DNA of 43,457 nucleotides. Origin: Bacteroidales bacterium UBA2030. Its GTDB lineage: Bacteria > Bacteroidota > Bacteroidia > Bacteroidales > TTA-H9. Positions 8,617 to 17,600 of the stretch are shown here, piece after piece. Location: assembly GCA_002332755.1 (NCBI GenBank), contig DDBO01000063.1, forward strand, positions 1-43,457, read 5' to 3'. The position numbers were made by a program, and so were the translations under genes. The notes beneath the pieces are model-generated. The model was not told the origin of the DNA. It saw nothing but the letters and a program-made list of their open reading frames with translations, and did not search any database. Positions within the stretch are counted from its first letter, which is position 1. Each line of letters begins with the position of its first letter.

Positions 8617-9527
8617 TTACCTGAGCTTTTATCAAGATAAACAAGTTTCAGATTATCTATCCAGATGGTGCCCTGTTCAAGATTTTCATCGAGCAAGGCC
8701 CCCAGAAAAATCTGGAATTTTAATCCGGTTGTTGTGCTGCTAACGTTTGGCGTAAGATTGATGTAAATTTTGTTCCATTTGTCGGTAGGCGATAGGTTTA
8801 AGATAGGCGACTGAATAAGGTCGTCGGCTCCGATTGCAACGATACCCACCGTAAAGGTATTGGTGCAGCGGTAATTCATTTCCAAAAAAACAGGGTATCC
8901 ATTGCGAGGTAGGCTCAGCGATTCGGAGCTCCAGCTTTCAAACATATCCTTGTCTTTGGTAAGAATGATTTTCCCACTGTGTTGGCCTTCGAATGTCTCG
9001 CTTACTTCTGTCGTGAGCTGGAAATCGGTTTCGCTTTGGCTTACTGTATCAAGTGCCAGGTTGGAATCCTCGAAATTTTCGGCCCAAACAAACTGCACCT
9101 TTTCGTTGTAGGTAGTAAAGAGCGTCTGTTTTCCGTTGATTTCCTGGCCTTTCACTAAGGTGATTTCATCAGGAGTGAGGGTAATATTACGTTCAATATC
9201 GGTGTACATGGGATAATAAGACCTGAGCTGAACCATACCGTCAAGTCGTATTCCTGGCTTTATTTTTAGCCGGCAGCTGCCTTGACTCAGGATAGGAATG
9301 GTGGCAGGTAATTCAAAGGCCCCAATCAATTGTTCGTCGATGTAAACCCAGGCATCTGTAATGCGACTGTTTGCTGATCCCTGTGCAGGGCTCATGGTTT
9401 TAAGTGCAATGCTATCAATACGTAAGTAGGCAGGTATGGTTTGTTCACCTTCAAATTTATCGCATGAGGCCAAATGTAAAAAGAAGAGAAAAATGAGTAG
9501 TAAGGAAAGTAGAGTTTTAAATTTCAT
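8613..9527 (-). CDS. Putative lipoprotein of unknown function (304 aa)
   Basis: The N-terminus MKFKTLLSLLLIFLFFLHLASC carries a signal sequence and lipobox (LASC), so the protein should be lipid-anchored in the envelope. The sequence is beta-rich. The C-terminal ~160 residues, including FLEMNYRCTNTFTVGI, DKWNKIYINLTP and GTIWIDNLKLVYL, read like a jelly-roll, carbohydrate-binding-type fold. No catalytic motif is visible. It is the first gene of a two-gene unit with the polyprenyl sugar transferase (4-bp overlap), which suggests but does not prove a role in exopolysaccharide handling. A weak 7/8 -7 match (AACGTTTG on the minus strand) lies upstream near 9561-9568. Confidence 0.7.
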   Translation of the reverse strand: MKFKTLLSLLLIFLFFLHLASCDKFEGEQTIPAYLRIDSIALKTMSPAQGSANSRITDAWVYIDEQLIGAFELPATIPILSQGSCRLKIKPGIRLDGMVQLRSYYPMYTDIERNITLTPDEITLVKGQEINGKQTLFTTYNEKVQFVWAENFEDSNLALDTVSQSETDFQLTTEVSETFEGQHSGKIILTKDKDMFESWSSESLSLPRNGYPVFLEMNYRCTNTFTVGIVAIGADDLIQSPILNLSPTDKWNKIYINLTPNVSSTTTGLKFQIFLGALLDENLEQGTIWIDNLKLVYLDKSSGK

Positions 9528-9633
9528 GCAAAGCCGCTTTAGTGCTGGTTTTGGTTGGCAAACGTTTATTTGAGCCGTTTAGTATATAATTTTAATAAAT
9601 TGTTGAAAAGAAAATGTGAAAAAGCAATCCATA

Positions 9634-10614
9634 TTAAAAAGCGATTTTGTCCATGATTTGCCAAGCCACCTGTAGGGCTGTAAGCCCATCTATTATTGTC
9701 ACGGGAGGGTCGCTGTCGGTGAGGATAGCGCGCGCAAAGCTTTCGAGCTCTGTTTGAATGGCATTCACCGGCCGAATTTCGGGTTTTTTAAAATTGAATT
9801 TACGGGGAGGTTTACCATTCCCCAGGTCGAGCACCATATCGAATGGGCCTGCCTGCTGGGGATCGTATTCGGTGATACCTACCACTTCCACTTCTTTATT
9901 CAGGAAATCGACAGCGATATAAGCGTCTCTTTGGAAAAAGCGAGTTTTACGCATATTTTTCAGGCTTATACGCGATGCGGTTAAATTTGCCACGCAGCCA
10001 TTTTCGAACTCAATGCGTGCGTTAGCAATATCGGGGGTGTCGCTAACCACGGCCACACCACTGGCATGAATCCTTTTGACATTCGAATTGACCAGACTCA
10101 TCACAATGTCAATATCGTGAATCATGAGGTCGAGAACCACAGGAACATCAGTGCCACGCGGATTGAAAATGGCCAGACGGTGGGCTTCGATAAACATAGG
10201 TTTGTTCAAATATGGACTTGCTGCAAGAAAAGCAGGATTAAATCGTTCTACATGGCCTACCTGAACCTTAACCCTCGCTTCAAGAGCTATTTTCATTAAT
10301 TCGCGCGCTTCAGCGGGAGTAGCTACAACAGGTTTTTCGATGAAAACATGCCTGGCTTCTCTCAATGCCAGTGAAGCGCACGCAAAGTGCTCTACTGTGG
10401 GGGTTACAATATCTACTACATCCACAGCATTTACCAATTCTTCAACACTGGGAAAGGCCGTTATTTTATATTCGAGGCTCACCTGCTCCGAAACACTTGG
10501 GTCGGGGTCGTAAAATCCAATTAATTCATAATCAGAAATGTTTGCAATACATTTGAGATGAATTTTTCCTAAATGTCCTGCTCCTAAAACCCCGATTTTC
10601 AATTTTTGTTCCAT
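9634..10614 (-). CDS. Gfo/Idh/MocA-family NAD(P)-dependent oxidoreductase
   Basis: The N-terminal Rossmann fold begins KIGVLGAGHLGKIHLKC (residues 5-21), followed by FYDPD. The family motif EKP lies in HVFIEKPVVAT (~90-100). The C-terminal alpha/beta domain includes VGHVERFNP and MIHDIDIVMSL, where the histidines are expected near the substrate. At 326 aa the length is normal. Members oxidise or reduce sugars, inositols and related substrates, and the substrate cannot be read from sequence. It stands alone on its strand with its own promoter, diverging from pcm. Confidence 0.88.
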   Translation of the reverse strand: MEQKLKIGVLGAGHLGKIHLKCIANISDYELIGFYDPDPSVSEQVSLEYKITAFPSVEELVNAVDVVDIVTPTVEHFACASLALREARHVFIEKPVVATPAEARELMKIALEARVKVQVGHVERFNPAFLAASPYLNKPMFIEAHRLAIFNPRGTDVPVVLDLMIHDIDIVMSLVNSNVKRIHASGVAVVSDTPDIANARIEFENGCVANLTASRISLKNMRKTRFFQRDAYIAVDFLNKEVEVVGITEYDPQQAGPFDMVLDLGNGKPPRKFNFKKPEIRPVNAIQTELESFARAILTDSDPPVTIIDGLTALQVAWQIMDKIAF

Positions 10615-10641
10615 CTTCCTTTGGTATTCAAATCACCGGTG

Positions 10642-10672
10642 CAAACCTATCCAAATTTAGCCAACGGGGCAA
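10642..10672 (-). promoter_or_regulatory. Promoter for the Gfo/Idh/MocA gene
   Basis: On the minus strand, TAGGTTTG (complement of 10642-10649) matches TAnnTTTG exactly. A -33 TTTG (complement of 10669-10672) lies 19 bp upstream, the consensus spacing. The element is 28 bp before the start codon. Confidence 0.65.
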
Positions 10673-10678
10673 ACCCTA

Positions 10679-10711
10679 TTTGCAAGGGTCGTTTGCATTG
10701 TGGTAAATTCG
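10679..10711 (+). promoter_or_regulatory. Probable pcm promoter, divergent from the Gfo/Idh promoter
   Basis: TTTG at 10679-10682 is followed after 21 bp by TAAATTCG (10704-10711), a 7/8 match to TAnnTTTG, ending 19 bp before the pcm ATG. The two divergent -33 elements lie within ~15 bp of each other, so factors bound there could affect both genes. Confidence 0.45.
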
Positions 10712-10730
10712 CAAACGCAAAACCACGCTA

Positions 10731-11399
10731 ATGGTCATCAGCAATTTTGAAGATAATTACAGGCATAAAGGTTTGAGACGCAAATTGGTAGAGGAAATTC
10801 GGAGCAAAGGCATCCGGTCAGAGGCGGTTTTAAAAGCCATCGACGAAGTTCCCCGGCACTGGTTTCTCGATCCTGCTTTCCTCGAATTTGCCTATCAAGA
10901 CAAGCCCTTTCCCATCGGTTGCGATCAGACCATTTCTCAACCCTACACCGTCGCTTTTCAAACTGAACTGCTTGACGTAAAACCTTTTCAAAAAGTTCTC
11001 GAGATTGGCACAGGCAGCGGATACCAGGCTTGTATTTTATCAAAGCTTGGTGCCAGAGTTTTTTCAATTGAGCGTCAAAAAAAACTTTACGACCGTACCA
11101 AAGATTTTCTTCAAAAGGCGGGTTTTCGTGGGATTAAAATTTTCTATGGTGATGGATATCAAGGACTTCCGGCATATGCTCCTTTCGACCGAATTCTTAT
11201 AACAGCCGCTGCTCCGGAAATTCCCACTGCCTTGCTTGAACAACTGAAACCGGGAGGCAAAATGGTTTTGCCTTTAGGGAAACCCGGGCTACAAACCATG
11301 ACCCTGGTAGTTAAAAAAGAGGATGGCAGTATATTAACCGAGCAACATGGGGCTTTTGTTTTTGTTCCCATGCTACCCGATAAGGCCAATGGAAACTAG
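10731..11399 (+). CDS. pcm: Protein-L-isoaspartate O-methyltransferase
   Basis: This SAM-dependent cytoplasmic enzyme methylates isoaspartyl residues in damaged proteins and so starts their repair. At 222 aa the length is normal. SAM motif I is VLEIGTGSGYQACIL, the family's QTISQPYTVA segment precedes it, and FDRILITAAAPEIP plus LKPGGKMVLPLG complete the Rossmann methyltransferase core. The gene is monocistronic. Its TAG stop (11397-11399) interlocks with the TAG of the convergent response-regulator gene through the palindrome CTAG. Confidence 0.95.
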   Translation: MVISNFEDNYRHKGLRRKLVEEIRSKGIRSEAVLKAIDEVPRHWFLDPAFLEFAYQDKPFPIGCDQTISQPYTVAFQTELLDVKPFQKVLEIGTGSGYQACILSKLGARVFSIERQKKLYDRTKDFLQKAGFRGIKIFYGDGYQGLPAYAPFDRILITAAAPEIPTALLEQLKPGGKMVLPLGKPGLQTMTLVVKKEDGSILTEQHGAFVFVPMLPDKANGN

Positions 11400-12547
11400 T
11401 TTGCGTATTTTCTGATGTCTTCGGCTGTAATGGGATTGTCGCAGAGAATGGCCAGCCTCTCTACCATATTTCGAAGTTCTCTCACATTGCCCGTCCATTT
11501 CAATTGCATAAGTGCATCTAACGCTTCAGGCAGGAAGGGCAAAGGAGATTTACCCATTTCTGCAGATATAAGACCCATAAAATGATTGGCCAGAAGGGGG
11601 ATATCTTCCTTACGTTCGGATAGTGACGGAACTCTGATGATGATGACGCCGATGCGATGGAAGAGGTCTTCCCTAAAATTGCCCTTTTCAATTTCGGATT
11701 TTAAATCTTTGTTGGTAGCAGCTATAACCCTTACGTCAACAGGAATTTCTTTTTCTCCACCCACGCGGGTAATCTTATTCTCCTGTAAAGCCCTGAGTAC
11801 TTTTGCCTGAGCCGACAGACTCATGTCACCTATTTCATCCAGAAATAGAGTGCCCCCGCTGGCCAGTTCAAAGTCGCCTTTTCTTTGTTTTATGGCAGAA
11901 GTAAATGAACCCTTTTCATGTCCGAAAAGTTGACTCTCGATAAGTTCTGAAGGAATGGCTGCACAATTCACCTCAACAAAAGGACCATGAGCCCTCGGGC
12001 TATTTTCGTGAATAGCCCTGGCAATAAGTTCTTTACCTGTCCCATTTTCACCCGTAATTAAAACCCGGGCATTGGTCGGCGCAACCTTTTCTACCATTTG
12101 AAGCACTTCCTTCAATGCCTTTGAATCGCCAATGATTTCATTGTATTTAAAAACTTTCTTTCGCAACATCTGGCTTTCGGCCAGCAATCGGCTTCTGTCG
12201 AGGGCATTGCGCAAGGTTACAAGCAAACGGTTGAGGTCGAGGGGTTTTGAGATATAATCGTAAGCACCTTTACGTATGGCTTCCACTGCCGTATCAATAT
12301 TCCCATGTCCGGAAATCATAATTACCTGAGCATCGCTCTGCTCTTTTATTTTATCAAGCAGCTCCATCCCATCCATTCCGGGCATTTTTATATCGCATAA
12401 AATCACATCGTACATCGAGGCCTGTATTTTTTCAAGGGCTTCGGGAGCATTGGCTGCTTCATCCACCTCGTATTTCTCGTAGGTCAAAATGTCTTTTAAT
12501 GTATTGCGTATGGCTCTTTCGTCGTCAACCACCAGTATTTTTGCCAT
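11396..12547 (-). CDS. Sigma-54-type response regulator without DNA-binding domain
   Basis: The receiver domain (residues 3-118) has acidic residues D8/D9 and the phospho-acceptor Asp52 in CDIKMPGMDG. The AAA+ domain has Walker A GENGTGKE (166-173), Walker B TLFLDEIGD (233-241), arginine-finger region FREDLFHR (291-298) and NVREL (354-358). The sigma-54 contact loop reads GSFTSA (213-218) instead of GAFTGA. The protein stops at residue 383, about 60 residues short of NtrC, with no Fis-type HTH. Similar ~385-aa proteins are common in Bacteroidota as I recall. I chose the ATG at 12547, which starts MAKILVVDDE, because a -7 element sits at 12573-12580; the upstream in-frame ATG at 12595 would lie before that promoter. 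No partner kinase is adjacent. Confidence 0.92.
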   Translation of the reverse strand: MAKILVVDDERAIRNTLKDILTYEKYEVDEAANAPEALEKIQASMYDVILCDIKMPGMDGMELLDKIKEQSDAQVIMISGHGNIDTAVEAIRKGAYDYISKPLDLNRLLVTLRNALDRSRLLAESQMLRKKVFKYNEIIGDSKALKEVLQMVEKVAPTNARVLITGENGTGKELIARAIHENSPRAHGPFVEVNCAAIPSELIESQLFGHEKGSFTSAIKQRKGDFELASGGTLFLDEIGDMSLSAQAKVLRALQENKITRVGGEKEIPVDVRVIAATNKDLKSEIEKGNFREDLFHRIGVIIIRVPSLSERKEDIPLLANHFMGLISAEMGKSPLPFLPEALDALMQLKWTGNVRELRNMVERLAILCDNPITAEDIRKYAN

Positions 12548-12572
12548 GTTTTTAAAATTGATTTTGCTGGTG

Positions 12573-12580
12573 CAAACATA
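12573..12580 (-). promoter_or_regulatory. Promoter -7 element for the response-regulator gene
   Basis: On the minus strand TATGTTTG matches TAnnTTTG exactly, 25 bp before the chosen ATG. It argues for the start at 12547 rather than 12595. No -33 TTTG at ideal spacing was found. Confidence 0.5.
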
Positions 12581-12714
12581 AAATATAACCGCCAAACCTT
12601 CGCTTCTCTGAACCCAGACTGATGTTTTGATGCATATTATTTTTAAGAATATAAATATAATGTATTGATAATTAATGATATAAATAAAGTTAAAAAAATT
12701 AGGATAAAAAGGTG

Positions 12715-12743
12715 TTGAAAGTTAATAAAATAGTGTAATTTTG
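12715..12743 (+). promoter_or_regulatory. Promoter of the rimP-nusA-infB operon
   Basis: TTG (12715-12717) is followed after 18 bp by TAATTTTG (12736-12743), an exact TAnnTTTG match. Transcription should start near 12750, leaving a leader of roughly 75-80 nt before the rimP GTG at 12828. Confidence 0.65.
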
Positions 12744-12754
12744 CATGTCCAAAA

Positions 12755-12800
12755 TCTGCCCGAGGCAGAACCATTGCAGGGGAATTGATTCCCCTGTTTT
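12755..12800 (+). promoter_or_regulatory. Two stacked hairpins in the rimP leader, second one terminator-like
   Basis: Hairpin 1 is TCTGCC (12755-12760), loop CGA, GGCAGA (12764-12769). Hairpin 2 pairs CAGGGGAAT (12777-12785) with ATTCCCCTG (12788-12796); in practice the innermost pairs open. TTTTG follows directly. A GC-rich stem plus U-run between promoter and start codon suggests attenuation or RNA stability control of the operon. Confidence 0.5.
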
Positions 12801-12827
12801 GTTATGTGAATATCAAATAGATACAAA

Positions 12828-13292
12828 GTGATAGACAATTTTAAACTGCTCGAAATTATTGATACCTATCTGGAAGGAACTCCCTTCTTTCTGGTTGAAT
12901 TAAAAGTAAAAACCGGAAACCGAATCATGGTTTTTATTGATGGAGATCAGGGCGTTAGTATCGACGACTGTGTAAATTTGAGCAGACATATAGAATCGAA
13001 GCTCGATCGCAACATAGAAGACTACTCGCTGGAGGTTTCTTCAGCAGGAGCTGATTCACCGCTGAAATTTAAGAGGCAATATCCCAAACATATAGGCAGA
13101 ACACTGCATGTAAAACACAAAGACAATAATGAATTTCGTGGAGAACTTGTCGCAGTAAACGACAAGGAAATCGTTCTTAAAATTTTGGAAAAACAAAAGA
13201 CTCCTCAAGGGAAACCCAAACGTGTGCTTGTTGAAAAGGCGATACCCTATGAGGAGATTCTCGAAGCTCGTATAGAGTTGTCGTTTAAATAA
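12828..13292 (+). CDS. rimP: Ribosome maturation factor RimP
   Basis: RimP helps assemble the 30S subunit. The 154-aa protein shows the conserved core: FFLVELKVKTGNRIMVFIDGDQGVSIDDCVNLSRHIESKLD, then YSLEVSSAGADSPLKFKRQYPKHIGR, where the usual SPGxDRPL appears as SAGADSPL. The C-terminal SH3-like domain has FRGELVAVNDKEIVLKI. The start is GTG at 12828, as no suitable ATG exists nearby. It is the first gene of the rimP-nusA-infB operon, 31 bp before nusA, an order conserved across bacteria. Confidence 0.93.
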   Translation: MIDNFKLLEIIDTYLEGTPFFLVELKVKTGNRIMVFIDGDQGVSIDDCVNLSRHIESKLDRNIEDYSLEVSSAGADSPLKFKRQYPKHIGRTLHVKHKDNNEFRGELVAVNDKEIVLKILEKQKTPQGKPKRVLVEKAIPYEEILEARIELSFK

Positions 13293-13323
13293 CTGAATAA
13301 TCAAACTAAATATAGCAAATACC

Positions 13324-14574
13324 ATGAGCAGCAACTCCGACAACATTAATCTGATTGCAGCCTTTGCCGAATTCAAGGAATTCAAAAACATTGACCGTGA
13401 AGTTTTAATGCGCATCCTGATAGACGTATTCAGGCATGCCATTATTAAAAAATATGGTAGTGATGAGAATTTCGATGTCATTGTTAACCCCGATAAGGGC
13501 GACGTAGAAATTTTCCGCTGGCGAACCATTGTAGAGGACGGACAGGTGGAAGATCCCAATAAGGAAATTGCATACTCCGAAGCTCTGCGCATTGAGCCGG
13601 ATTTTGAAATTGGTGAGCAGCTTTCGGAGGAAATTAAATTATCCGATTTTGGCCGGAGAGAAATTCTTACTATCAGGCAAAATCTGAACAGTAAGGTTCA
13701 GGAATACGAAAAAGATAGTATTTATAGGAAGTATAAAGACAGAGTAGGAGAACTGGTGACGGGTGAGGTTCATCAGGTCTTTAAAAAGGAAATTCTTGTG
13801 CTCGACGATGAAAATATTGAGCTTATCATGCCCAAAGGTGAAATGATTCCGTCTGATCATTACCGAAAAGGCGATTCGGTAAGAGCTGTCATATTGCGCG
13901 TGAATATGGTGAATAATAAACCGGAAATCATACTCTCCCGCACTGCTCCTGAATTTCTGGAAAGGCTGCTCGAACTTGAAGTTCCCGAAATCTATGACGG
14001 ACTTATCACCATACGCAAGATTGTCCGGGTTCCGGGTGAAAGGGCAAAAGTTGCTGTGGAATCATACGATGATCGGATTGACCCGGTAGGAGCTTGCGTA
14101 GGAATGAAGGGGTCGAGGATTCACAGTATTGTTAGGGAGCTTCGCAATGAGAATATCGACGTAATTCCCTGGTCAAACAATCCAGAGTTGTTTATTAAAC
14201 GCGCACTCAATCCGGCTAAGGTAAGCGATATTAAAATTGACGAAACCCACAAGCGTGCCGAAGTTTATATGAAGCCCGATCAGGTTGCTCTTGCTATCGG
14301 GAAAGGTGGGCACAACATCAAACTTGCAGGAATGCTCACCGGCTTTGAAATCGATGTTTACCGCGATAGCGACGAAGAATACCTCGACGATGTTGATCTT
14401 CAGGAATTTTCTGACGAAATCGACCAGTGGATTATTGATATTCTCAAGTCTGTGGGTCTGGATACAGCCCGTAGTGTACTGAACCTCAGTGTTCAGGAAC
14501 TGGTCAAACGTACAGATCTGGAAGAAGAAACCATCAACGAAATCAGGAGGATACTCCAGGCAGAATTTGAATAA
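13324..14574 (+). CDS. nusA: Transcription termination/antitermination factor NusA
   Basis: NusA binds RNA polymerase and nascent RNA and modulates pausing, termination and antitermination. Domains read in order: the N-terminal polymerase-binding domain (~1-130), an S1 domain (~135-200, beginning GELVTGEVHQV), KH1 with GACVGMKGSRIHSIVREL and KH2 with ALAIGKGGHNIKLAGMLTG. A short C-terminal helix-hairpin-helix region ends at residue 416. The length matches other Bacteroidota NusA and lacks the acidic repeats of E. coli. It is the second gene of the operon, and could feed back on the terminator-like leader hairpin upstream of rimP (inference). Confidence 0.96.
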   Translation: MSSNSDNINLIAAFAEFKEFKNIDREVLMRILIDVFRHAIIKKYGSDENFDVIVNPDKGDVEIFRWRTIVEDGQVEDPNKEIAYSEALRIEPDFEIGEQLSEEIKLSDFGRREILTIRQNLNSKVQEYEKDSIYRKYKDRVGELVTGEVHQVFKKEILVLDDENIELIMPKGEMIPSDHYRKGDSVRAVILRVNMVNNKPEIILSRTAPEFLERLLELEVPEIYDGLITIRKIVRVPGERAKVAVESYDDRIDPVGACVGMKGSRIHSIVRELRNENIDVIPWSNNPELFIKRALNPAKVSDIKIDETHKRAEVYMKPDQVALAIGKGGHNIKLAGMLTGFEIDVYRDSDEEYLDDVDLQEFSDEIDQWIIDILKSVGLDTARSVLNLSVQELVKRTDLEEETINEIRRILQAEFE

Positions 14575-14656
14575 AAACTGGATCGGATTATTTCATGCGG
14601 AATGCTTGATAAATAAACATATTTGAGCTTATCCCCTGAAATACCGCCTATTCTCC

Positions 14657-14664
14657 TAAATTTG
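14657..14664 (+). promoter_or_regulatory. Possible internal promoter before infB
   Basis: TAAATTTG matches TAnnTTTG exactly in the 121-bp nusA-infB gap, 31 bp before the infB ATG. A TTTG at 14622-14625 is too far (31 bp) to be the ideal -33 element. It could give infB a second, independent supply. Confidence 0.45.
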
Positions 14665-14695
14665 CAAAAAATCAGGACGTCCGTAAAAAAGATAT

Positions 14696-17600
14696 ATGTC
14701 AGAAGAAAAAACACCTAAGCGACTGGCCAAAATTGCTGCAGAGATCAACGTTAGTTGGCAAAGGATTATTGAAGACCTTGAAAAAAAAGGATACAAGGTC
14801 GATAAAAATCCTAATGCCAAGATATCTCCTGAAATTCAGGATATTATTTTAAAGATTTACGAAAAAGACCGCAAGACAAAAGAGGTTGTTGAAAAAGTAA
14901 ATTTGCCAGGTAAGAAAAGCACTGGACCGGAAAAGAAACCAGTGTCTGAACCTGAGCATGAGGTTGAAAAGCCTGAAGAGCCTGGCAAGGAAGAGATTTT
15001 GATCATTGACACCACCCTTGCTCCTGCTTCAGTTTTGAAAAAAGAAGAAGCGCCCAAAGAATCAAGGCCTAAAATTGAAGGCCCCAAAATTTTGGGTAAA
15101 TTGGATACCATTCCGGGCCAGCCCAAAACCTCGAATAAAGAAGCCGCTCCTGCTGATGAAACGCCATCTGTGGAAGCCGTTGAACCTTCTGTTGCAGAAA
15201 AAGAGCCCAGTACTGCTGAGTCTGTTATTCCACCCTCGCCTGCTGAACCTGTTGCTCCGGAACCACTTGTTCAGCCTGAACAGACTCCTGTTGAAGAATT
15301 CATAGAAATCGATGAAAAATTAACAGAGACGATCATTGATGAAAAATTACCTGTTATTGTAGAAACGCAAGCCACCGAAGAAATGGCGGCAGTTACGGAC
15401 GATATCGCTGAATCGGAGACTGTTATTTCTGTTGAGGAACAAAATATTGAGGTTGTGAATACTGAACCTGAATCCGAATCTTTTGCAGGAGTTGAGGAGG
15501 AGGCAGAAGAGGACAAAGAAGATAAAGAAGAAAAAGAAAGCAATTTCATATCAGTTAATGTAGAGAAGCTTGAGGGTCCCAAAGTATTGGGTAAAATAGA
15601 TCTTGACAAATTGAATCCTCCGGCACCTCCTAAGCCGGATAAAAAGAAACCCGTGGCCTCCTCGCAAGGTCCATCTCCTTCCAAAGACAAGAAACGTAAG
15701 CGTAAACGTATCTCTGAAGAAAAGCCTGCTGCAGAGCAACCGGCTGAAGCTAAGACTGAAAAGACATCGAAATTTACTGTGGTAACGCGAGCAGAGAAGA
15801 AAAAGAAGGCTCATGAGCGTAAAGGACAGCGCGAAGAAGTGAAACCTGAAATCGACCACGAAGAAATCCAGAAGCAGATAAAGGAAACTCTGGCGATGCT
15901 TACGCAGCAAAAGCCTTCAAAGGTTTCAAAGGCTCGTAAACTTAAGAAGGAACTTATTAAAGAGCGTGAAGCTCGCAAACAAATGGAGCAGGAGGAAAGC
16001 GCACATACCCTAAAGGTTACCGAATTTCTCACTGCCAATGAATTAGCCAGTCTGATGAATGTCCCTGTCACAGAAGTTATTAAACTGTGCATGGACTTAG
16101 GCAGGGTTGTATCTATCAATCAACGTCTCGATGCCGAAACTATCCAGGTGATAGCCTCGGAATTTGGCTTTGATGTTGATTTTTCAGAAGATGAGCTCGA
16201 GGAAGAAGTGGAATTTGAAGACAACCCGGAAAACTTGGTCCCGCGTTCGCCCATCGTTACCGTCATGGGGCATGTGGACCACGGTAAGACCAAATTGCTC
16301 GACTATATCCGAAACACCAATGTAGTAGCCGGGGAAGCCGGTGGTATTACGCAGCATATTGGTGCTTATGAAGTTACATTGCCAAATGGGAAGAAAATTA
16401 CTTTCCTCGACACCCCCGGCCATGAGGCTTTTACGGCCATGCGTGCCCGCGGTGCAAAGGTTACCGATATTGCCATCATCATCATTGCTGCCGACGATGG
16501 CGTGATGCCCACTACCAAGGAAGCTATCAATCATGCAATAGCAGCGGGTGTACCCATGGTCTTTGCCATCAACAAGGTTGACAAACCTACAGCCAACCCG
16601 ACCCGAGTAAGGGAAGAACTTGCCAACATGAATCTTCTGGTTGAAGACTGGGGGGGTAAGTATCAGGTTCAGGAGATTTCGGCCAAAACTGGCCAGGGTG
16701 TCGACCTGTTGCTGGAAAAGGTATTGCTCGAAGCCGAGCTTATGGAATTGAAAGCCAATCCTAAACGACCGGCAATAGGTACGGTCATCGAAAGTTCGCT
16801 CGACAAGGGGAGGGGATATGTTGCCAAATTGCTTGTTCAAAATGGTACTTTACGGCAAGGCGATGTAATTGTTGCCGGACCTGTTTTTGGTAAGGTTAAG
16901 GCAATGTATAATGAACGAAACCAACTGGTTAAAGAAGCCGGTCCATCCACACCCATTCTGGTTCTTGGGCTCACCGGAGCTCCGCAGGCAGGGGAAAAAT
17001 TCATGGTCTATGCCGACGAAAAAGAAGCACGGAATATTGCTAACAAACGTCAGCAACTCCAGCGCGAAATTGGCCTGCGAACTCAAAAACATATCACACT
17101 TGAGGAGATCGGCCGTCGGATTGCTATCGGTGATTTCAAAGAACTTAACATTATTGTTAAAGGTGATGTAGATGGCTCAGTAGAAGCTCTCACCGATTCC
17201 TTGCTCAAGCTTTCTACAGAAGAGGTTCAAGTGAATATAATTCACAAATCAGTGGGACAGATTACCGAAACCGATGTTATGCTCGCCTCGGCGTCTAATG
17301 CCATTATCGTCGGATTTAATGTTCGTCCCTCAGAAAAGGCTAAAGACCTTGCCCGTCAAGAACAAATAGATATTCGAATCTATTCCATTATCTATCAGGC
17401 TATTGAGGAAATTAAGTCGGCTATCGAAGGTATGATGACTCCCAAGACCGAAGAAAAAATTGTATGCAATGCTGAGGTTAGGGAGGTCTTCCACATTAGT
17501 AAAGTGGGAACTGTTGCGGGTTGTATGTTGCTGGATGGAACACTGACCCGACAAACCAAAATACGCGTAATTCGCGACGGTATAGTGATTCATACAGGTA

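Noticed and set aside
13056..13592. 178-codon antisense frame across the rimP-nusA junction
   Set aside because: Both sense genes are intact and conserved, so this is a shadow frame.
15271..16119. Several antisense open frames of 100-139 codons inside infB
   Set aside because: They lie opposite the low-complexity Glu/Lys-rich linker, where GAA/AAA-rich codons leave the reverse strand free of stops. The Ser/Leu/Phe-rich products are typical shadows.
16184..16840. 218-codon antisense frame within the IF-2 G domain
   Set aside because: The sense strand encodes an intact, highly conserved GTPase; the antisense product resembles no protein and has no promoter.
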